64,000 nt of DNA from an uncultured Clostridia bacterium (GTDB taxonomy: Bacteria; Bacillota; Clostridia; Christensenellales; UBA1242): contig CAMSQA010000002.1 of the NCBI GenBank assembly GCA_947062475.1, positions 1 through 64,000 of the forward strand. The letters are read 5' to 3'. Positions 42,974-51,376 of this stretch are shown in pieces. Made by a program: the position numbers and the translations under genes. The number at the start of each line of letters is the position of its first letter. Within the stretch, counting starts at the first letter, position 1. A model generated the notes under the pieces. The model had not been told where the DNA came from and ran no database searches. It saw nothing but the letters and a program-made list of their open reading frames with translations.

Positions 42974-44167
42974 ATGAGTTCAGTAATTATCGCAGTAGTT
43001 GTTGTTCTTGGTATCATCGTTGCAGGAGGTTTCCTTCTCTACTTTTTAGGTGATCTTCTTATGAGCATTTCTGGCAAAAAGAAAGATGCTGATGTAATAA
43101 GAAACAAACAACTCAAACAACAAAAGGAGCTTGAAGCTAGAGTCAATGCTCTTGAAAATAGTCAAGAGGCTAAAAATGATCCTCAGATTGCTACAGTTTT
43201 ATATAATGGTGGCATGGTAGAGGCTTATGATCCAAACGAGGATGAAGAAGAAACAGTTGCAGAAGATGAAACTGTTGCAGAAGAAGTAAACGAAAACGTT
43301 GAAGAAGCAGAAGAAGTTGAAGAATCAATTGAACCTGAAGAAATTGATGATACAACTGAATATATCAGACAACGCAGAAAAGAACTTCTTGAAAGACTTG
43401 CAAGAATGCAAGAAGAAAGAGAAGCTGAAGAAAACGAAATCGAAGATACAGTCAATATTGCAGAGACTGAAGAAGAGGTTGCAGAGACTGAAGAAGTTGA
43501 AGAGCCAGCAGAAGAAGAAACTGTAGAAAATCAAGAAGAAACTGACGTTGTTGAAGAAGAAACAACTGAAGAAACAGTTGAAACTGAAGCTGAAGAAGAA
43601 ACAACTGAAGAAACAGTTGAAGAAAACGAAGTAAGCGAAAATGTTGAAGAGGCTGAAGAAGTTGAAGAAAATGTTTCAGAAGAAAACACAGAAGAAGTTA
43701 AAACCGATGTAAACAATGCTGTTGCAGGTGGCTTTAGTCTTGAAGAGCTTGAAGCTCGTCTTGCTGAAGAACAAGAAAAACTCAAGAGCAATGAAAAAGA
43801 ACTTCGCCAATGCAAAAAGGAATTTGTTCCACTTAGAAGAGTTAAAAACACACTTGAAAGTGATGAAAAGAAACTTCGCAGAAAAGAAGCTCTTGTTGCA
43901 AAACAAAAAGTTGTGCTCTATGGCGTAAACAACTATGCAGACATTGATGATGAAAAAGCTCAAAAACTTGCTGAAGACCTTGATCTTCTTGACGGACTTA
44001 AACTTTCAGTTCAACACTGCCAAGAAGTAATGGACAAAAATCAAGAAAGATATCCTCTTCTTGAAAAGATATTCAATCTTTTGACATCTCAAAACGAGCA
44101 AATTAAAGCTGAAATCAAAAGCTTGCAAGATGCTATTGCTTCATTGAAAAATGAAAACAACGACTAA
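42974..44167 (+). CDS. Acidic single-pass membrane protein with coiled coil
   Basis: A 397-aa protein. Residues 4-30 are one hydrophobic segment (VIIAVVVVLGIIVAGGFLLY), so the long rest probably faces the cytoplasm after a basic KKKK-type turn (GKKKDAD). Residues about 90-245 are Glu/Val/Thr-rich with near repeats of EETTEETVE and EEAEEVEE. Residues about 250-395 are helical coiled coil (LEELEARLAEEQEKLKSNEK; NEQIKAEIKSLQDAIASLKN). AAAGGAAG precedes the ATG. The layout recalls membrane-anchored scaffolds such as EzrA, but there is no sequence match I can name. Confidence 0.7.
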   Translation: MSSVIIAVVVVLGIIVAGGFLLYFLGDLLMSISGKKKDADVIRNKQLKQQKELEARVNALENSQEAKNDPQIATVLYNGGMVEAYDPNEDEEETVAEDETVAEEVNENVEEAEEVEESIEPEEIDDTTEYIRQRRKELLERLARMQEEREAEENEIEDTVNIAETEEEVAETEEVEEPAEEETVENQEETDVVEEETTEETVETEAEEETTEETVEENEVSENVEEAEEVEENVSEENTEEVKTDVNNAVAGGFSLEELEARLAEEQEKLKSNEKELRQCKKEFVPLRRVKNTLESDEKKLRRKEALVAKQKVVLYGVNNYADIDDEKAQKLAEDLDLLDGLKLSVQHCQEVMDKNQERYPLLEKIFNLLTSQNEQIKAEIKSLQDAIASLKNENND

Positions 44168-44273
44168 GAGTAATCTTAATAAAACGTATCTAAAATTTAA
44201 AAATAAAGAATGTTTTAAATGTTTTAGAATGTTGCACAATACAATTTGTGAACTCATTTAATTTTAATAAAAA

Positions 44274-44303
44274 ATGCAGACTTAATTGTCTGTATTTTTT
44301 TTA
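44274..44303 (+). terminator. Terminator after the acidic membrane protein
   Basis: ATGCAGAC pairs with GTCTGTAT over six bases and runs into eight Ts. Confidence 0.8.
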
Positions 44304-44342
44304 TATTTCTACTTGTTTTTTATTTTTAATATAACTATTTTT

Positions 44343-45002
44343 TTACCTCCAATCAATAGGTGTTTGTCCTAGTTCTTTTAAAAAATTGTTACATTTTGAA
44401 AAATGTTTGCAGCCGAAAAATCCACGATAAGCTGAAAGAGGGCTTGGGTGTGGAGCTTTTAAAACTAAATGGTGAGAAGAAATTATATCATCAAAACTTT
44501 GAGCATAAGATCCCCATAACAAAAACACAAGCGGTTTTTCTCGATTTCCAACAAGTTCTATTATTTTTCTTGTCAACTCTTCCCAACCATGATCTTTATG
44601 CGAATTTGCCTGTCCTTTTCTGACTGTCAATACAGTATTTAAAAGTAAAACTCCTTGATTTGCCCATCTTTCCAAATTACCATCTCTTTTGCAAGTTATA
44701 TTCAAGTCGTTTTCAATTTCAGACATAATATTTACTAAAGAAGGTGGAATGTCAACATCTGATGGCACAGAAAATGAAAGCCCCTGTGCTTGATTAGGTT
44801 CATGATAGGGGTCTTGACCAATTATTACAACCTTAATGTCATCAAAAGCAACATGATTTAATGCATTAAAAATCTTGTCTTCAGAAGGATATATCTGATA
44901 TTTTGTATATTCATTACGTAAAAAATCTTGAAGATTTTTGAAATAATCTTTATCAAATTCATCTTTTAATAGTTCATACCATTGACGTTTTATTTTAATC
45001 AT
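44343..45002 (-). CDS. ung: Uracil-DNA glycosylase
   Basis: A 219-aa family 1 UDG that removes uracil from DNA. The catalytic water-activating motif GQDPYH is at 62-67, followed by GLSFSVP, and the leucine loop is HPSPLSAYRGFFGC. Length is normal. There is no Shine-Dalgarno; a TTGTCA-17-TATAAT promoter on the same strand puts +1 at the ATG. Confidence 0.96.
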   Translation of the reverse strand: MIKIKRQWYELLKDEFDKDYFKNLQDFLRNEYTKYQIYPSEDKIFNALNHVAFDDIKVVIIGQDPYHEPNQAQGLSFSVPSDVDIPPSLVNIMSEIENDLNITCKRDGNLERWANQGVLLLNTVLTVRKGQANSHKDHGWEELTRKIIELVGNREKPLVFLLWGSYAQSFDDIISSHHLVLKAPHPSPLSAYRGFFGCKHFSKCNNFLKELGQTPIDWR

Positions 45003-45008
45003 AGTTTA

Positions 45009-45037
45009 ATTATATATTATTTCATAACTTTTGACAA
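45009..45037 (-). promoter_or_regulatory. Promoter placing the ung start codon at +1
   Basis: On the minus strand: TTGTCA (45032-45037), 17 bp, TATAAT (45009-45014), six bases, ATG at 45002. Confidence 0.8.
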
Positions 45038-45067
45038 TTTTTTTAATAAATTTTTTAAAATAAATCT

Positions 45068-45100
45068 AAAAAAGCATAACTTTTTTGTTATGCATTTTTT
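45068..45100. terminator. Bidirectional terminator between ung and the GGGtGRT gene
   Basis: GCATAAC (45074-45080) and GTTATGC (45087-45093) with A and T runs outside. It ends minus-strand transcripts coming from the GGGtGRT pair. Confidence 0.85.
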
Positions 45101-45107
45101 AGATTTT

Positions 45108-45251
45108 CGTCAAACATTAGGTTTGCGGAACAGACATTGTCTGATTTTTTTTTGAAAGTTTACGATGGCCGTCAAACATTAGGTTTGCGGAACAGACATT
45201 GTCTGATTTTTTATGAAAGTTTACGATGGCCGTCAAACATTAGGTTTGCGG
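45108..45251. repeat. Tandem repeat (period 61-62 bp) copying the 3' end of the GGGtGRT gene
   Basis: CGTCAAACATTAGGTTTGCGG-type units start at 45108, 45170 and 45231. The third is the real 3' end of the gene, with its stop codon at 45233-45235. The two downstream copies each carry the end of the coding sequence, the stop, and a CAGACATTGTCTG hairpin. The copies are near identical, differing mainly in one T-run. Confidence 0.9.
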
Positions 45252-46225
45252 GTTTCAACTGCGACTGCAAGTGCAACAGTTGCTCCAACGATAGGGTTGT
45301 TGCCCATACCTATAAATCCCATCATTTCCACGTGAGCTGGGACAGAAGAAGAGCCTGCAAACTGAGCATCACAGTGCATTCTTCCCATAGTATCAGTTAG
45401 ACCATAACTTGCAGGACCTGCTGCCATATTATCTGGATGAAGAGTTCTTCCAGTGCCACCACCAGAAGCAACTGAAAAATAAGTTTTGCCATTTTCAAGA
45501 CACCACTTTTTGTAAATTCCAGCGACTGGATGTTGAAAACGCATTGGATTTGTTGAGTTTCCTGTGATAGAAAGGTCAACTTTTTCATGCTGCATAATTG
45601 CAACACCTTCTGGCACATCATAAGAGCCATAAACTTTGACTTTTGCACGTTCTGTTTTAGAGAATGGTTTTTCCATTACAATTTTCAATTCACCACTATT
45701 ATGGTCAAATTTAGTTTGGACATAAGTAAAACCATTGATTCTTGATATGATGTAAGCGGCATCTTTACCAAGTCCATTTAATATAACATTAAGAGGGGAT
45801 TTTCTTACTTTATTTGCAGAAGTCACAATGCCGATTGCACCTTCAGCGGCTGCAAAACTTTCATGACCAGCCAGAAAACAGAAAGATTTGGTCTCTTCTT
45901 TTAAAAGCATACTGCCAAGTCTTCCATGTCCTAAACCAATTTTTCTTTCATCAGCAACTGAGCCTTTGACACAATAAGCTTGAAGTCCTTCTCCTAAACA
46001 TAAAGCAACATCGCAGGCTTTGTTTGTGTTTGTCTTAATTGCAATTGCAACGCCCAATTGATATGCTTTTACAGCATTATCAAAACAGATTGGTTGAATG
46101 GATTTAACTATTTTTTCTACATCTATTCCATTTTCAAGACAGATGTTTTTTGCTTCTTCAAGCGAAGAAATTTTATATTTTGCAAGAACCTCTTCTATAT
46201 TTGTATTTTTATTTGTAAAATCCAT
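45233..46225 (-). CDS. GGGtGRT protein (unknown function)
   Basis: A 330-aa protein. It carries SVASGGGTGRTLHPDNMAAG, then GLTDTMGRMHCDAQFAGSS, which defines the so-called GGGtGRT family of anaerobes. Cysteines occur in ICLENG, ICFDNA, ALCLGEGLQAYC and MHCDA. The pairing with a NifU-like partner is a known, conserved arrangement; the biochemical role is unknown. The ATG overlaps the TAA of the partner gene (TAATG), so translation is coupled. Its 3' end is triplicated. Transcripts should stop at the terminator at 45068. Confidence 0.88.
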   Translation of the reverse strand: MDFTNKNTNIEEVLAKYKISSLEEAKNICLENGIDVEKIVKSIQPICFDNAVKAYQLGVAIAIKTNTNKACDVALCLGEGLQAYCVKGSVADERKIGLGHGRLGSMLLKEETKSFCFLAGHESFAAAEGAIGIVTSANKVRKSPLNVILNGLGKDAAYIISRINGFTYVQTKFDHNSGELKIVMEKPFSKTERAKVKVYGSYDVPEGVAIMQHEKVDLSITGNSTNPMRFQHPVAGIYKKWCLENGKTYFSVASGGGTGRTLHPDNMAAGPASYGLTDTMGRMHCDAQFAGSSSVPAHVEMMGFIGMGNNPIVGATVALAVAVETRKPNV

Positions 46226-46893
46226 TAATCTACCCTCCTAGGGTCAATAAAACTGACGCCTTCTTTATATCTTCCATAGGTTTTAGTTGCTTGCTTTACA
46301 GCCTCAGCAGGGTCAATTCCTTCTCTTAATGATTTCATAAGTGAACCTGTTGAAACATATTCATACCCAATTATTTCCCCATTTTCGTCAAGAGCCTCTT
46401 TTGTGATATAGCCTTCAGCAAGGTTTAAATATCTTGTTCCTTTTCCATCTTGAGAATAAACTGTTCCTACATTGCTGTTTAAAGTTTTACCAAGATCTTC
46501 CAGTGCAGAACCTACAGCAAGACCGCCTTCTGAGAAAGCAGATTGGCTGCGACCATAAACAAGTTGAAGAAAGATATTTTTCATTGCATCATTGATTGCA
46601 TCACAAACAAGATCGGTGTTGAGTGCTTCAAGCAAAGTTTTGCCTGGTAAAATTTCAGCAGCCATTGCGGCAGAATGTGTCATTCCAGAGCATCCAATTG
46701 TTTCAACTAATGCTTCTTTTATAATTCCATCTTTTACATTAAGTGTAAGTTTGCAAGTCCCTTGTTGTGGAGCACATTTGCCACAACCATGCGAAAACCC
46801 AGACACTTGTTTTATTTCTTTTAATTGAATCCATTTTGCTTCTTCAGGAATAGGTGATGGACCATAACCTGTCATATTTATCGGACAACTCAT
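46225..46893 (-). CDS. NifU/IscU-like partner of the GGGtGRT protein
   Basis: A 222-aa protein. The first half is IscU-like: HGCGKCAPQQGTCKLTLNVK followed by ETIGCSGMTHSAAMAAEILP, giving several cysteines in scaffold positions. The second half (NLAEGYITKEALDENGEIIG) is specific to this family. It has a strong AAGGAGG ribosome site. A promoter-like TTGAAT...TAAAAT lies upstream on the minus strand. Iron-sulfur assembly is inferred from the cysteines; it is distinct from the iscU-like gene at 14076. Confidence 0.82.
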   Translation of the reverse strand: MSCPINMTGYGPSPIPEEAKWIQLKEIKQVSGFSHGCGKCAPQQGTCKLTLNVKDGIIKEALVETIGCSGMTHSAAMAAEILPGKTLLEALNTDLVCDAINDAMKNIFLQLVYGRSQSAFSEGGLAVGSALEDLGKTLNSNVGTVYSQDGKGTRYLNLAEGYITKEALDENGEIIGYEYVSTGSLMKSLREGIDPAEAVKQATKTYGRYKEGVSFIDPRRVD

Positions 46894-47001
46894 AAATTTT
46901 TCCTCCTTTCTTATTTTAATCTAAATATCTATTAATTCAAAACAAATTCGTGCAATTTGTTATTTTAAAAGAATATTTCCTGCAATTTGAAATGAATTTT
47001 A

Positions 47002-47030
47002 TTGACAAAAAACTTTTATTATGTTAAAAT
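47002..47030 (+). promoter_or_regulatory. Promoter of the tyrS leader
   Basis: TTGACA (47002-47007), 17 bp, TGtTAAAAT (-10 at 47025-47030). Confidence 0.8.
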
Positions 47031-47036
47031 ATGCCA

Positions 47037-47278
47037 TATTAAGATGGTGGAATAAAACTAGTAGTCATTTATATTGTCTTTTCAGAGAGTGAATGTTTGG
47101 TGAAAATTCATAAGCTGTTTATGGCGAATTACATTTATTTCAAGTCTTACGCTTTTCTTGCGAAAAGAAAATAAGGATTGATAATTGATTGAAAAAGATT
47201 GATTTTCAGTTGAAATTAGGTGGTAACACGCAGCAAGCACGCTTCGTCCTAATATTTTTAGGAGGGGCGTGTTTTTAA
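47037..47278 (+). promoter_or_regulatory. T-box leader (tyrosine) of tyrS
   Basis: Stem I has AGAGAGTGAATGTTTGGTGA, and a specifier loop with TAC, a Tyr codon, at 47130-47132. The T-box bulge reads TTAGGTGGTAACACGC (47215-47230), keeping TGGT for pairing with the tRNA end. The terminator is CACGC...TCCTA paired with TAGGA...GGCGTG ending in Ts near 47276. tyrS and the genes behind it should respond to uncharged tRNA-Tyr. Confidence 0.9.
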
Positions 47279-47366
47279 TTTGAAATTATTTTTTAAAATT
47301 TAGTTTACTTTAAAGACTAAAATTTTAAGAAATATGAAATATAAGATTAAAAAAAAGGAGATATAG

Positions 47367-48614
47367 ATGGATAAAATTAATGTAAATTTATTTAATGAAT
47401 TGAAAGAGAGAGGTCTTTTATACCAAAGCACAGATGAAGCTGCTCTTAAAAAACTGCTTGAAAGTGGAGAGAAAATTGCTCTTTATGAAGGGACTGATCC
47501 TACAATGGACAGCCTCCATATCGGTCATTGTGTGCCATTTTGTATATTAAGAAGATTTCAGAAAGCTGGTCATAAAGTTTATCTCTTAATGGGAGGTGCA
47601 ACTGCTTGCATTGGCGATCCAAGTGGAAGAAGTGAAATAAGACAAATTATGAGCAAAGAGCAAATTGCACAAAATATAGAAAAAATTAAAAATTCACTTA
47701 AAGTTTTTCTTGATTTTGAAGGGGAAAATAAGGCTGAAATAGTGAATAATGCCGATTGGTTTAAAGGATATGACTATATCGATTTTATGAGAGACATTGG
47801 AGTGCATTTTAATATAAACAAAATGCTTACAAATGACATTTATGCAAATCGTTTGCGTGAAGGCGGACTTACATTCTTTGAACTAGGCTATATGCTTATG
47901 CAAGCTTATGATTTTGTCCATTTAAATCAAGACAAACATTGCAAACTTGAATGGGGCGGTGCTGATCAATGGGGAAACATCGTTGCTGGTGTTGAACTTG
48001 CAAGAAAGTTGAATTTTGCAGATGGCGGCAGTCGAGAAATGATAGGTGCTACAAATCCACTTCTTTTGACACCAGAAGGTAAAAAAATGGGCAAGACAGA
48101 GAGAGGGGCGATTTGGATAGATAAAGATAAAATTTCTGCGTATGATTTTTATCAAGGCGTATATCAAACTCCTGATGCATGTGTAGAAATGATGTTTGCA
48201 CTATTTACTGATATTCCTATGACTGAAATTAAGACTATGATTGAAGAAGATATTGTGAAAGCTAAAAAACGTTTAAGCTATGAAATTACAAAATTTATCA
48301 GAGGTGAAGAAGATGCTATCCTTGCACAAAATATGAGTGAAAATCTTTTTTCTCAAGGAGGAAACGATGCTCCTGAGTTTGAAATATCTTCTGCAAGTTT
48401 TGCAAGCGGTATTAACATTTGTGATATTCTAGTTCAAACAAGGCTTTGCTCTTCAAAAAGTGATGCAAGACGAATGATTGAAGGTGGTGCTGTTTCCGTC
48501 AATGGTGAAAAAGTAACAGAGCAAAATAAAATTATCACCTTAGTTGATATTAAAGATGGTGGTATTCTTCTTAAAAAGGGCAAAAAGAACTATATAAAGG
48601 TTGTAATTAAATGA
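47367..48614 (+). CDS. tyrS: Tyrosyl-tRNA synthetase
   Basis: A 415-aa class I synthetase. HIGH is at 51-54 (TDPTMDSLHIGHCVPF), the KMSKS-type loop reads KKMGKTERGAIW, and a C-terminal S4 domain (GINICDILVQTRLCSSKSDA) binds tRNA. KKGAGATA-type ribosome site (AAGGAGAT) precedes the ATG. It is regulated by the T-box leader and is followed by yigZ, recX and acpS in a tight run. Confidence 0.96.
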   Translation: MDKINVNLFNELKERGLLYQSTDEAALKKLLESGEKIALYEGTDPTMDSLHIGHCVPFCILRRFQKAGHKVYLLMGGATACIGDPSGRSEIRQIMSKEQIAQNIEKIKNSLKVFLDFEGENKAEIVNNADWFKGYDYIDFMRDIGVHFNINKMLTNDIYANRLREGGLTFFELGYMLMQAYDFVHLNQDKHCKLEWGGADQWGNIVAGVELARKLNFADGGSREMIGATNPLLLTPEGKKMGKTERGAIWIDKDKISAYDFYQGVYQTPDACVEMMFALFTDIPMTEIKTMIEEDIVKAKKRLSYEITKFIRGEEDAILAQNMSENLFSQGGNDAPEFEISSASFASGINICDILVQTRLCSSKSDARRMIEGGAVSVNGEKVTEQNKIITLVDIKDGGILLKKGKKNYIKVVIK

Positions 48615-48979
48615 AATTGTTAAAAACGACCCAATTAATTGAAAAAAAATCTAAATTTTATGGTTATTTATTTGAATGCAACAGCGAAGAAGAAGTTATG
48701 TTTGCACTGAATGATTTAAGAAAAAAACATAATAAAGCCACACATGTTTGTTGGGCAGGAAGGATAAAAATGCCATTTTATGAAAGAGCAAACGATGACG
48801 GAGAACCAAGTGGAACAGCAGGCAGACCGATATTATCAGTTCTTCAAAAGCGAAATCTTAACAATGTTTGTGCAGTAGTTGTCAGATATTTTGGTGGAAT
48901 TAAACTGGGTGCTGGTGGACTTTTGCGTGTCTATTCAAAAGTTGCAGGCATGTTATGCGAAGATGAAATATTAAAATGA
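48611..48979 (+). CDS. Short YigZ/IMPACT-family protein
   Basis: A 122-aa protein with the UPF0029 core: KKSKFYGYLFECNSEEEV, ATHVCWAGRI, NDDGEPSGTAGRPIL and VVVRYFGGIKLGAGGLLRVY. The C-terminal ferredoxin-like domain present in full YigZ (about 200 aa) is missing, and the frame ends cleanly with TGA. Its start overlaps the tyrS stop (ATGA). The IMPACT family is linked to translation control in eukaryotes; the bacterial role is unclear. Confidence 0.82.
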   Translation: MKLLKTTQLIEKKSKFYGYLFECNSEEEVMFALNDLRKKHNKATHVCWAGRIKMPFYERANDDGEPSGTAGRPILSVLQKRNLNNVCAVVVRYFGGIKLGAGGLLRVYSKVAGMLCEDEILK

Positions 48980-48995
48980 GAAGGGGAACAATAAT

Positions 48996-49616
48996 TTGAA
49001 AAGTATAACTGATATTGTCAAAGTAGGTAAGGGTGCAAGATATAAATTGTTTCTTGAGGATGAACTTTTTGGTATTATTGAAACTGAAATATTGGCAAAA
49101 CATTGTTTAAAATGTGGTGAAAGTTATGATGAAGAATTTTTTGAGCAATTACTTGAAGAAAATGGAGACTATGCATGTTTTAATCGTGGTTTGACTGCAC
49201 TTGAAAAAAGCATGAAAACTGAAAAGATGTTGAGAGACTATTTAAAAGAAAAAAAATATCCATTTTCTTGTATTGAAAAGGCAATAAGAAAACTTAAAGA
49301 TTATGGATATATTGACGATGAAACTTTTTGTGAAAATTTTATTGCAAGTTATCGTTCCTCTAAAAGCAGACGAAAACTTAAATATGATTTATTGGCGAAG
49401 GGAATTGATGCTTCCATTATTGAAAAAAAGTTTAATCAACATCTTAGTGATGATGAGGAAGAGGAAAAATGTATATATTTTGCAAAAAAATATATGAAAA
49501 ACCGCGAATTTGACTTAATTACAAAGCAAAAATTATTTAATCATCTTGCGGGAAAGGGCTTTGAATTTGGTCAAATTTCATCTGTATGGGAGAAGCTTGA
49601 AAATGATAGGTATTGA
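48996..49616 (+). CDS. recX: RecX regulatory protein
   Basis: A 206-aa helical protein that modulates RecA filaments. Three-helix RecX repeats are visible: ALEKSMKTEKMLRDYLKEKK, LKDYGYIDDETFCENFIASY, SKSRRKLKYDLLAKGIDAS. It starts with TTG behind GAGAAGGGG. Its last 14 bases overlap the start of acpS. No recA is in the window. Confidence 0.85.
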   Translation: MKSITDIVKVGKGARYKLFLEDELFGIIETEILAKHCLKCGESYDEEFFEQLLEENGDYACFNRGLTALEKSMKTEKMLRDYLKEKKYPFSCIEKAIRKLKDYGYIDDETFCENFIASYRSSKSRRKLKYDLLAKGIDASIIEKKFNQHLSDDEEEEKCIYFAKKYMKNREFDLITKQKLFNHLAGKGFEFGQISSVWEKLENDRY

Positions 49617-49959
49617 TTGTTTGGAAATTGAAAGAGTAGATGATGGTGATAAATTTATTGAAAAAATCGCCTTAAAAAGTGAAATAGACTATGTAAAAAA
49701 ATCTTCTGCAATGAGAAAGCAAAGGACGGCTGCTTTATTTTGTGTTAAGGAAGCTGTTATGAAGGCACTTGGCATGGGCGAAGGAAGTGGAGTCGTTTTT
49801 AAAGATATAGAATTATATCATTTATCAAATGGCAAGCCTGAAGTTAGGCTACATGGCAGGGCATTTGAAGAATTTCAAGATAAGTTTTCAAACAAAAAAA
49901 TTGAAGTGTCAATTTCGCATACAAAACTTATGGCTATGGCTGTGGCTATAATAGCTTGA
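49603..49959 (+). CDS. acpS: Holo-[acyl-carrier-protein] synthase
   Basis: A 118-aa enzyme that moves the phosphopantetheine arm from CoA to acyl carrier protein. MIGIDCLEIERV has the catalytic Asp, and FCVKEAVMKALGMG the magnesium-binding Glu and Lys; VSISHTKLMAMAVAI ends the fold. I start at ATG 49603, where the conserved first strand begins. It overlaps recX by 14 bases. It uses CoA made by the coaD/coaE products encoded at 36-37 kb. Confidence 0.93.
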   Translation: MIGIDCLEIERVDDGDKFIEKIALKSEIDYVKKSSAMRKQRTAALFCVKEAVMKALGMGEGSGVVFKDIELYHLSNGKPEVRLHGRAFEEFQDKFSNKKIEVSISHTKLMAMAVAIIA

Positions 49960-50009
49960 TTTGTTAAAGAAATTAATTACTAAAAGAAAAAACTTAATAA
50001 AAAACAAAA

Positions 50010-50036
50010 AAGGTGCATATTTGCATCTTTTTTTAT
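50010..50036 (+). terminator. Terminator after acpS
   Basis: AAGGTGCA (50010-50017) pairs with TGCATCTT (50022-50029), followed by a T run. Confidence 0.85.
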
Positions 50037-50075
50037 TCAAAATAAGTTTAAAATTAATTTTAAAGGGAGATAATC

Positions 50076-50333
50076 ATGTCAAAGCATTTGAAATATGAAA
50101 AAGCACTTAAAGATAGAGAAAAAGATGTTGAAATAAGAAGCGACAAAATTTTCTCATCTTTGTGTGCAAACTTTAATGATGACAAACATAAAATGCTTAT
50201 AGGGGAAGTATTTTCAGCTTTTTATGACAATATGCCAAAAACTCTTGCTGAAGAAACTTCTTCCTTTGAAAAAGTCGATTTAATGGATTATTGGAAATTT
50301 AATGAATATGGACGAACAAGTAAAAAGAGGTGA
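50076..50333 (+). CDS. Putative antitoxin partner of MazF
   Basis: An 85-aa charged, helical protein ([40 protein letters not shown]). The usual ribbon-helix-helix pattern of Bacillota MazE-type antitoxins is not evident. The position directly before mazF, an overlap of 32 bases and a GGGAG ribosome site argue for an antitoxin role. That is inference from context only. Confidence 0.55.
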   Translation: MSKHLKYEKALKDREKDVEIRSDKIFSSLCANFNDDKHKMLIGEVFSAFYDNMPKTLAEETSSFEKVDLMDYWKFNEYGRTSKKR

Positions 50334-50655
50334 AATATATTATGCAGATTTAAGCCCAGTAGTTGGAAGTGAACAAGGCGGTATTCGTCCAGTTCTTATC
50401 GTTCAAAATGATATTGGAAATAAATTTTCGCCGACTGTAATTGTTGCTGCGATTACCAGCCAATTAGGTAAAGCCAAACTTCCAACACACATTGAACTTT
50501 CTGCTGATCAATATAATTTGCCAAAAAATTCGGTTGCTCTTCTTGAACAAATTAGGACACTTGATAAGAAAAGACTTCAAGAAAAAGTTACGACCTTGTC
50601 ATCTGATAAGATGAGAGAGGTTAATAAAGCACTTTTGATATCACTTGGATTTTAA
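50302..50655 (+). CDS. mazF: MazF-family mRNA interferase
   Basis: A 117-aa toxin-type endoribonuclease of the EndoA branch. [47 protein letters not shown] and the late [15 protein letters not shown] are all typical. The Arg in IRPVLI and the Thr in AAITSQ are the expected active-site residues. The ATG at 50302 (alternatively 50308) lies inside the upstream gene, so expression is probably coupled to its antitoxin. Cleavage site not predictable. Confidence 0.9.
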   Translation: MNMDEQVKRGEIYYADLSPVVGSEQGGIRPVLIVQNDIGNKFSPTVIVAAITSQLGKAKLPTHIELSADQYNLPKNSVALLEQIRTLDKKRLQEKVTTLSSDKMREVNKALLISLGF

Positions 50656-50743
50656 AAAAAATCCATCGGCATGATTAAATAAAAAAGTATTTATGTTTTA
50701 GATAAATCATATTTAATTTAACCGAAGGATTTTTTTTGTTAAT

Positions 50744-51376
50744 TTAAGGTCTGTATTTTGTTTTAAATCCGCTGTTTTCATTTGGTCTAAGATTGTTTGG
50801 AAAGATGATATCAGTCTTAATATCAAGAACTATTTTTTGTATTTTACTTAAGATAAAGTATGGATTTTCGATATCTTGAATGACAGCACTTTGATCATTT
50901 GCTTGAATATAAATGTCACCAACTTTGCACATTCTATCAATTAAACCAACTTTTAAATTTACACCTTTTATATCAGTATAATATATGTTTTTAAAATCAA
51001 TTCCGACAACCCCGCTTCTAATAATAATTCGTTTTTCTGTAAAAACATATTCAATATTTTTATGTCTTGCATTTGCGCTTATAATATTTGACAACCACAT
51101 CCAAACAGGCATTAAATGCAATGCAAAGAAAGGGACGAGAATAGCCCATACGTAAGCGGGTGCGTGTGATATTGCAATCATTGTTAAGAAAAAACCATCA
51201 AAAATAAGCCAAATAAATGCTATAGGCAACATTGAAATAAAAGAGTTTAAAATATAAGCAGATTTCTTTGGTTTTATTCTCAAAAGAATACTTTCGTCTT
51301 CGTCAAGAATATCTTCAATTTGATTTTGCTTTATATTATCGTCCATCTTGAAATAGTTTTCATCAATTTTTTTCAT
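50744..51376 (-). CDS. bPH2 (YdbT-type) membrane protein
   Basis: A 210-aa protein. Two hydrophobic segments (ILNSFISMLPIAFIWLIFDG and APAYVWAILVPFFALHLMPV) precede a bPH2 domain (YVFTEKRIIIRSGVVGIDFK, KGVNLKVGLIDRMCKVGDIY). The N-terminus is acidic and cytoplasmic. Bacterial PH domains of this sort occur in envelope stress and membrane proteins without assigned catalysis. GGAGGCAATTT precedes the ATG on the minus strand. Confidence 0.75.
   Translation of the reverse strand: MKKIDENYFKMDDNIKQNQIEDILDEDESILLRIKPKKSAYILNSFISMLPIAFIWLIFDGFFLTMIAISHAPAYVWAILVPFFALHLMPVWMWLSNIISANARHKNIEYVFTEKRIIIRSGVVGIDFKNIYYTDIKGVNLKVGLIDRMCKVGDIYIQANDQSAVIQDIENPYFILSKIQKIVLDIKTDIIFPNNLRPNENSGFKTKYRP

Noticed and set aside
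43225..43851. Antisense Ser-rich frames opposite the acidic protein
   Set aside because: Long antisense frames are expected opposite GAA-rich coding sequence (TTC on the other strand); they have no ribosome sites.
45108..45251. CRISPR-like array
   Set aside because: The units are contiguous copies of a gene end with a 61-62 bp period and no variable spacers; no cas genes are present.
45137..45400. Plus-strand frame across the tandem repeat
   Set aside because: It is antisense to the GGGtGRT gene and arises only because the repeat unit lacks stops in that frame.
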